Below, in pieces: positions 59,298 to 64,000 of a stretch of DNA of 64,000 nucleotides; the stretch's first letter is position 1, and the number at the start of each line of letters is the position of its first letter. Origin of the DNA: Streptomyces sp. NBRC 110611. Lineage in GTDB: Bacteria > Actinomycetota > Actinomycetes > Streptomycetales > Streptomycetaceae. The position numbers were made by a program, and so were the translations under genes. The stretch spans positions 1-64,000 of the forward strand of contig NZ_BBUY01000012.1 in the NCBI RefSeq assembly GCF_001590865.1, written 5' to 3'. The notes below the pieces were generated by a model. That model ran no database searches. It was given only the letters and a program-made list of their open reading frames with translations, and was not told the DNA's origin.

Positions 59298-60209
59298 GTG
59301 AGGGACAGGGGATCGAGTAAGGGAGTCGGGCTGAGCGCGCCGGGCCGGAGGGGACGCCGTACGGTCGTCACCGCGGCCTTCCTCGTGTTCGCCGCGCTGA
59401 CCGCGAGCGCCTGCGCCGACGCGGAGCCGCCATCTCTCTTCGCATCCGGCAAGGTCTCCGTCGGTACGAAGAACGACCAGCCCGGCACCGGGGTGGTCCA
59501 CACCTACAAGTTCTCCGGCTTCGACATCACCGTCGCCCGGCAGATCCTCAAGTCCGTAGGCGCCGAGCCGGACTTCGGAATCGTGCCGTCCGAGGACCGC
59601 ACCACGGTGCTCACCGAGAAGAAGAAGGACCTTGTCGTCGCGACGTTCTCGATCACCGTGGAGCGGATGAAGCGGCTGGACTTCGTGGGCCCGTACGCGT
59701 CCACGTACCAGGGCATCATGGTCCGTAAGGACGACCGCCGCATCCGCAGGCCCGACGATCTCTTCGGCAAACGCGTCTGCACCTGGCCCGGTACCACCTC
59801 CGCCACCACACTGCAGGGGCCGGAGTACAGCCGGATAGCCGTGTACGAGCGCCCGGACGCGTCCAGTTGCATCAACGACCTCAAGGTCACCAAGGTGGCC
59901 GACGCGGTGTCCACCGACCAGATGATCCTCTACGGCTTCACCCAGGAGAACCCGGACCTCCGGGTCGTCCCGGACCTCACGTACGGGTCCGCCAACCACT
60001 ACGGCATCGCGCTGGCCAAGGGGCACCGCGCGGACTGCCTGAAGCTGCGCGACGCGTTGCGGGACTACATCGGCGGGAACAACTGGAGCCATGACTTCTC
60101 GACGTCCCTGTGGTCCATCCCGAAGGCCGACCCGAGGTGGGAGACCGACTACAAGCCGCGCCTGGAGACCATCGATTCGCTCTCCTGCCGGGATCAGCCC
60201 AGGACGTGA
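59298..60209 (+). CDS. Solute-binding lipoprotein, glutamate/amino-acid ABC type
   Basis: A 303-residue lipoprotein. A basic start (GRRGRRTVVTAAFLVFAALTAS) ends in a lipobox-like ASAC. The SBP_bac_3 domain has VSVGTKNDQPGTGVV, FSGFDITVARQI, LVVATFSITVERMKRLDFVGPY and PDDLFGKRVC, TWPGTTSA. It would bind a polar amino acid outside the membrane. No permease or ATPase is nearby, so it may be an orphan receptor. GTG at 59298 after GGGGGAGAG. The gap to the previous gene is 107 bp, so membership in the same transcript is uncertain. Confidence 0.88.
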   Translation: MRDRGSSKGVGLSAPGRRGRRTVVTAAFLVFAALTASACADAEPPSLFASGKVSVGTKNDQPGTGVVHTYKFSGFDITVARQILKSVGAEPDFGIVPSEDRTTVLTEKKKDLVVATFSITVERMKRLDFVGPYASTYQGIMVRKDDRRIRRPDDLFGKRVCTWPGTTSATTLQGPEYSRIAVYERPDASSCINDLKVTKVADAVSTDQMILYGFTQENPDLRVVPDLTYGSANHYGIALAKGHRADCLKLRDALRDYIGGNNWSHDFSTSLWSIPKADPRWETDYKPRLETIDSLSCRDQPRT

Positions 60210-60276
60210 CCCCGGCGGGCAGAGGGAAGGCCGCCGGAGCCAGTGGTCGGGTGGTCAGGGAGTCAGCGGGGCGGAC

Positions 60277-61452
60277 TCAGGTGGCCTGGGCCTGGTCGTA
60301 GAGGTTCTTGGCGTCGTCGCCGAAGTACGGGCCGAACATCGTGTTCGGCAGGAACTGATAGCCGAAGCTGTTCACCGAGGATTGCAGACCGGTGCCGGTC
60401 TTCTCGTCGAACGAGGTGAACCAGGGGCCGCCGCTGGAGCCGCCGGTCATGTTGCAGGACAGTCCGTGGTCGTTGGAGAGCAGCGGATCCTTGATGGTGG
60501 TGCCGCTGCAGTAGATCAGCTTGCTGCCGTCGTACGGTGTGGCCGCCGGGTAGCCGAAGGCGTACATCGCCTTGTTGTAGCCGGAGTTGAAGGACAGGCC
60601 CTGGCCGCCGACGACGTCGGTGAGGCTCTTGCCGTCGAGCGGGGCGACGACCGCCGCTCCGACGTCGTAGTTGATGTCCTCACTCGCCGTCCACTGCGGG
60701 GTGGAGAGCGTCTTGGCGGCCGCCCACTTGCCGTACGGGGCTTGGCCGTCGTGGTAGCCGGGGACGAAGACCCAGTTGGTGTGCCAGGCGCCCTCCAGCT
60801 TCACACAGTGCCCGGCCGTGATCACTGTGTTCTTGTTTCCGCTGGTCACCGCGTCGCCGGAACAGGAAGCGGTACGGCCCTGGTAGGTGAAGAACACCCG
60901 GCCGGCGGTCTTGGTGACCGCGCCCCCGCCGGTCCACGGACCGCCGGCCTGCGGGATGGCGGAGGGGAGGGAAGCGAGGGAAGAGCGGGCGGAGAGGGAC
61001 GGGAGGGAGGGGCGGGACGGGAGGGTGGGCGGCACGTTCACCGGGGTGCCGCGGGGGACCGTGGTCGCGGGATTCCGCGCGGGAGCGCCGAGGTCCAGCG
61101 GAGCGGCGGACCGCATCCGGCCCGCCGTCCAGAAGGCGTCGAGTGCGGCGTGCGAGGTCGTGGCGTGGTGGGAGTTCTGCGGGGTGGCGGCACCGGCCGA
61201 GCCGGCGGGGAGCAGCAGGGCGAGCAGCGTACCGGCGGCCGTCAGAGCGCCCAGGGCGGCCCGTCCCCTGCGCGCCGCCGGATGTCCGACGGCTGCGGAT
61301 ACGGCTACGGATATACCCTCAAGTGACGCTATGGAACGAGGATGTGGCCGCTCGCTTCGGCGCTCATTCCTGCGGTCGTTGTGCCGCGGCTCGGTTCGTC
61401 GGTCGGTTCGTCGGTCGTTTCGCCTCTCGGTTCGTCGGTAGGTTCGTCTCAC
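60277..61452 (-). CDS. Secreted trypsin-like serine protease
   Basis: A 391-residue exported protease of the V8/S1B-like type. The triad is visible as TAGHC, INYDVGAAV and GGSSGGPWF. A long Arg-rich N-terminus of about 55 residues, encoded by CGGTTCGT-type short repeats at 61370-61448, precedes the true signal helix (GALTAAGTLLALLLPAGSAGA). The chosen GTG at 61452 has AAGGAG seven bases upstream, so the Arg-rich extension is probably real. Between the signal and the catalytic domain is a Pro/Ser-rich spacer. No propeptide cleavage site is obvious. Confidence 0.85.
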   Translation of the reverse strand: MRRTYRRTERRNDRRTDRRTEPRHNDRRNERRSERPHPRSIASLEGISVAVSAAVGHPAARRGRAALGALTAAGTLLALLLPAGSAGAATPQNSHHATTSHAALDAFWTAGRMRSAAPLDLGAPARNPATTVPRGTPVNVPPTLPSRPSLPSLSARSSLASLPSAIPQAGGPWTGGGAVTKTAGRVFFTYQGRTASCSGDAVTSGNKNTVITAGHCVKLEGAWHTNWVFVPGYHDGQAPYGKWAAAKTLSTPQWTASEDINYDVGAAVVAPLDGKSLTDVVGGQGLSFNSGYNKAMYAFGYPAATPYDGSKLIYCSGTTIKDPLLSNDHGLSCNMTGGSSGGPWFTSFDEKTGTGLQSSVNSFGYQFLPNTMFGPYFGDDAKNLYDQAQAT

Positions 61453-61587
61453 ACGTGACTCCTTCTGCGGAGGCGCGCACGGCAGGCGCACGCGGCCGTG
61501 GGGGCGGGCCGCGCGGCCGCGGCCCGGCAGACGAGTGGTGCGGATCCGAAGCCAGAGTGCCAGCGGAAGCGGCAGGGCGGGAGAGGG

Positions 61588-61610
61588 CGTACGGGGATTG
61601 AACCCGTACG
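61588..61610 (-). terminator. Hairpin downstream of the SDR gene
   Basis: CGTACGGG (61588-61595) and CCCGTACG (61603-61610) form a perfect stem with the 7-base loop GATTGAA, 89 bp after the SDR stop. Confidence 0.65.
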
Positions 61611-61698
61611 GGGACGCGACGCGTTACGGCGGGTCATTCCATGGCGGGGGCTGCCCGTGACGGGAGCTGCCTGTACCGGGGACAGTCCGTACCCGGAT

Positions 61699-62640
61699 TC
61701 AACCGCGTCCGATATACGGCATGTTCGTCGCCATCACGGTCGCGAACTGAACATTGGCCTCCAGTGGCAGCCCTGCCATATGGGCGACCGTGCGTGCCAC
61801 GTCCGCCGCGTCCATCACCGGCTCGACCGCCACCCGGCCGTCCGCCTGCAGAATGCCGGTCTGCATCCGGCCGGTCATCTCGGTCGCCGCATTGCCGATG
61901 TCGATCTGCCCGCAGGCGATCCGGTAGGGACGTCCGTCCAGGGACAGGGACTTGGTCAGGCCGGTCACCGCGTGTTTGGTGGCGGTGTACGCGATGGAGT
62001 GCGGCCGGGGGGTGTGGGCGGAGAGAGAGCCGTTGTTGATGATTCGTCCGCCCTGCGGGTCCTGGGCCTTCATTGTCCGGAAGGCGGCCTGTGCGCACAG
62101 GAAGGCGCCGGTGAGGTTCACCTCCACTACCGCGTGCCAGTCGTCGTACGTCAGCTCGTCCAGCGGTAGCGCCTTGCCGAAGGTGCCCGCGTTGTTGAAC
62201 AGCAGGTCGACCCGGCCGAAGCGGTCGCGTACGGCGGTGAACAGGGCGTCGACCTGTTCGGGGCGGGTGACATCGGTCGGCACCGTCATGACCGTGGGGC
62301 TGTCGATGTCGGTGAGGGCGACCAGACGGGCGGTCTCCGCCAGGGCTTCCGGGCGTCGCCCGGCCAGCACCACCGTCCAGTCGTCGTCGGTCAGTGCCTG
62401 GGCGACCGCCCGTCCGATGCCGGAGCCGGCGCCGGTGACCACGGCCACCTTCCGGGGTGTGGCGCCGCCCGGCCGCGCTTCCTGCGGCGCCGGCGCCGTC
62501 TGCGCGCTCTGCCCGCCCCGCGAGGAGGGCACCGGCAGCGTGGGCCGGGTGGTCGTCGCCACTCCGCCGACCTGCCCGGCCCGTGCCGTCGGCATCGCCT
62601 GTGCTGTCCCTGCCCGCTCCCGCTCTGTGTTCTGTGCCAT
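61699..62640 (-). CDS. Short-chain dehydrogenase/reductase with disordered N-terminus
   Basis: A 313-residue SDR. The first 60 residues are low-complexity (Ala/Pro/Gln/Arg) and not needed for the fold. Core motifs: TGAGSGIG, NNAGTFG, the catalytic Ser in NNGSLSA and YTATK (Tyr/Lys). The end, MATNMPYIGRG, is typical of SDRs near the YciK/clavaldehyde-dehydrogenase-like group. A TACGCT -10-like hexamer seven bases before the ATG suggests a leaderless message. Substrate unknown. Confidence 0.87.
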   Translation of the reverse strand: MAQNTERERAGTAQAMPTARAGQVGGVATTTRPTLPVPSSRGGQSAQTAPAPQEARPGGATPRKVAVVTGAGSGIGRAVAQALTDDDWTVVLAGRRPEALAETARLVALTDIDSPTVMTVPTDVTRPEQVDALFTAVRDRFGRVDLLFNNAGTFGKALPLDELTYDDWHAVVEVNLTGAFLCAQAAFRTMKAQDPQGGRIINNGSLSAHTPRPHSIAYTATKHAVTGLTKSLSLDGRPYRIACGQIDIGNAATEMTGRMQTGILQADGRVAVEPVMDAADVARTVAHMAGLPLEANVQFATVMATNMPYIGRG

Positions 62641-62784
62641 GGCGGCAGCGTAAACGGCATACGGGCGGTGAACCGGGCGGTTGGCGCGCGTCTCGCCCGG
62701 TCCTGGCCACACCGGTTTGACGCATTCCGGATAGCCCCCCATGATCAGGGACTGGCCATGATCATGACAGTAGGGGAATGAGCC

Positions 62785-63192
62785 ATGCGCAAGTCCGTGA
62801 AGAGCCTCGGTGTGGGTGCCGCGGCCCTGGTCCTGACGGCATTCCTGCCGACGACGGCGAATGCCGCCACGTTGCAGCCCAGTTGCGGCACCACCGGTGC
62901 CAACGGCAACCTCCGGGTGGAGAACTTCGGCGGCGCGACGTCGCACATCAAGGTGTCGATGACCACGTACGACACGCTCGCCGACGGCAAGAACCCGGCC
63001 ATCCGGCTGCTCACGAAGAACGTCAACGGCAAGGTCAAGTACTGGTCCTGGCACGTCGGCAAGGGTGGTAAGGGGTCCTGGGGCAACTGGAAGACCTACG
63101 CCAACGAGGACAGCGGGATCTTCGACGTCGGCGTCCAGATCGCGCGGTTCGACGGTGGCCATCTCGTCAACAGCTGCACCGACTGGTCCTGA
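62785..63192 (+). CDS. Small secreted protein, 135 residues
   Basis: Signal peptide (KSLGVGAAALVLTAFLPTTANA), then a mature domain of about 108 residues rich in Gly, Trp and Asn: NLRVENFGGATSHIKVSMTT, NGKVKYWSWHVGKGGKGSWG, VQIARFDGGHLVNSCTDW. Two cysteines probably pair. The fold looks like a small beta sandwich, perhaps for carbohydrate or surface binding. GGGGAATGA precedes the ATG. Function unknown. Confidence 0.75.
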   Translation: MRKSVKSLGVGAAALVLTAFLPTTANAATLQPSCGTTGANGNLRVENFGGATSHIKVSMTTYDTLADGKNPAIRLLTKNVNGKVKYWSWHVGKGGKGSWGNWKTYANEDSGIFDVGVQIARFDGGHLVNSCTDWS

Positions 63193-63287
63193 CGGCCGGC
63201 GCGCCGAAGCCCACCGGGGAGCGGCCCGCCGCGTCACGCCCACCGCTTCAAGCCCGCCGCGTCACTCCCGCCGCTGGAAGCTCGCCG

Positions 63288-64000
63288 CTACGTGTGGAAG
63301 CGCTTCAGGACCGCTGCCTTCGCGGCGGTGAACTCCTCCTCGGTCAGGATGCCCTCGCGGCGCAGCTCGCCCAGATCGCGCAGCCGGCGGAGCAGCGCGT
63401 CGTGGTGGTCATCGTGGTGGCCGCCGTGGATGTCGCCGTGGTGGTCGCCCTGGATGTCGTCGCGGGCGCCGGCACTGACGCAGCCCGGTCCGGGAGCGGG
63501 CCGGGCGGAAGCGGCGGGTGCGGCAGGCGGCACGGGCGGGGCGGGCGCGATGGGCGCGGTGGGCACCGGCGGCGTCCCGGTCCCGCCGGGTGGGAACTTT
63601 CCGGGCAGGGGCGTGGCGCCGGGCAGGGGCGTGCCGCCGGGGGCGGAGGGATGGGGCAGTCGCGCCGCCACCGCGGTGGCCAGCAGCGCCGTCGTGCCGC
63701 TCTCCTTCTTGAAGCCCCACAACTCGATGGAGTTGGGGTCGTGCTCCGGCTTGACCGGCTCCGGCGTACCGTGGGTGCGAAAGCGGAGGTAGCCGGACTC
63801 CAGGCCCTCCGCGGCCCGCCACTCCACCGCCGCCAGGTCGGCCAGCGCGAACTCCCTGGGCCCCCAATTCCGCTTGGTCTCGCTGGTGGTCCAGCGCCAC
63901 TCGATCCGTACCCGCTCGCCGTCGAAGGTGGCCAGGCCGTCCACCCCGGCGGCCGACAGCGGCACCGACGGGCCGGGCAGCAGATAGCGGTCGCAGGGCC
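63288..64000 (-). CDS. DUF4429 / SHOCT protein (partial, 5' end outside window)
   Basis: The visible part of about 237 residues starts beyond the right edge. It has one DUF4429 copy (GVDGLATFDGERVRIEWRWTTSETKR, EFALADLAAVEWR, GYLRFRTHGTPEPVKPEHDP), a Pro/Gly-rich linker, a His/Asp-rich stretch (DHHGDIHGGHHDDHHD) that may bind metal, and a C-terminal SHOCT helix (LRDLGELRREGILTEEEFTAAKAAVL). In this family a first DUF4429 copy usually precedes. Function unknown, likely membrane-associated regulation. Confidence 0.85.
   Translation of the reverse strand, partial: PCDRYLLPGPSVPLSAAGVDGLATFDGERVRIEWRWTTSETKRNWGPREFALADLAAVEWRAAEGLESGYLRFRTHGTPEPVKPEHDPNSIELWGFKKESGTTALLATAVAARLPHPSAPGGTPLPGATPLPGKFPPGGTGTPPVPTAPIAPAPPVPPAAPAASARPAPGPGCVSAGARDDIQGDHHGDIHGGHHDDHHDALLRRLRDLGELRREGILTEEEFTAAKAAVLKRFHT

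Noticed and set aside
61585..61615. A tRNA-like T-arm (ACGGG-TTCAATC-CCCGT on the minus strand)
   Set aside because: No matching acceptor, D-arm or anticodon arm is found within 90 bases. It is better explained as a hairpin after the SDR gene.

Overview
The window is a 64 kb piece of a very GC-rich actinobacterial chromosome, almost certainly Streptomyces. Reasons: strong GC third-position bias, many GTG starts, ATGA/GTGA stop-start overlaps, actinobacterial enzyme families (mycothiol-type DinB/MDMPI enzyme, F420/LLM oxidoreductase, SCO2322-type protein), and an rnpB-containing core region holding the Nif3 / zinc-ribbon / RNase H-phosphatase / KDPG aldolase / YaaA block.

Layout. 1-2.8 kb: end of ctaD and a DUF6230-DUF6114-secreted protein operon. 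2.8-5.4 kb: divergent cyp125 and fadA5. 5.4-12.5 kb: a methyltransferase, then a minus-strand operon with an ECF transporter (S, A-A and T components) and two secreted, membrane-anchored proteins, all behind a cobalamin riboswitch. 12.6-16.4 kb: aldehyde dehydrogenase, ferredoxin, a D-Ala-D-Ala ligase-like gene and kstR. 16.4-27.6 kb: a glycosyltransferase/methyltransferase/alpha-alpha-toroid trio and assorted metabolic and membrane genes. 27.8-31 kb: a steroid side-chain beta-oxidation operon (MaoC hydratase, Zn-alcohol dehydrogenase, SDR). 31-41.7 kb: housekeeping genes and rnpB. 41.7-43 kb: a decayed region with remnants of an ImmA/IrrE-type protein and a MAB_1171c-type membrane protein. 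44-48.3 kb: a one-module NRPS (C-A-T-TE) with an MbtH-like protein. 50.6-55.9 kb: a PPOX-family protein, an A-T-reductase NRPS and a P450. 57.9-60.2 kb: a possible signalling pair that shares an amyloid-like peptide motif, followed by a solute-binding lipoprotein. 60.2-64 kb: protease, SDR, small secreted protein, and an edge-truncated DUF4429/SHOCT protein.

How the genes fit together. Four sites matching or nearly matching the KstR operator (TNNAACNNGTTNNA) stand before cyp125/fadA5, the aldehyde dehydrogenase, the glycosyltransferase (with kstR on the other side) and the MaoC operon. The window therefore holds a dispersed steroid side-chain catabolic regulon together with its own repressor. 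The riboswitch operon looks like a complete cobalamin uptake unit in which two surface proteins may capture the vitamin for the ECF transporter. The most speculative but interesting item is the pair at 57980-59190. The C-terminus of the first protein and the N-terminus of the second share an 11/22 identical motif, the arrangement expected of prion-like effector/receptor signalling.
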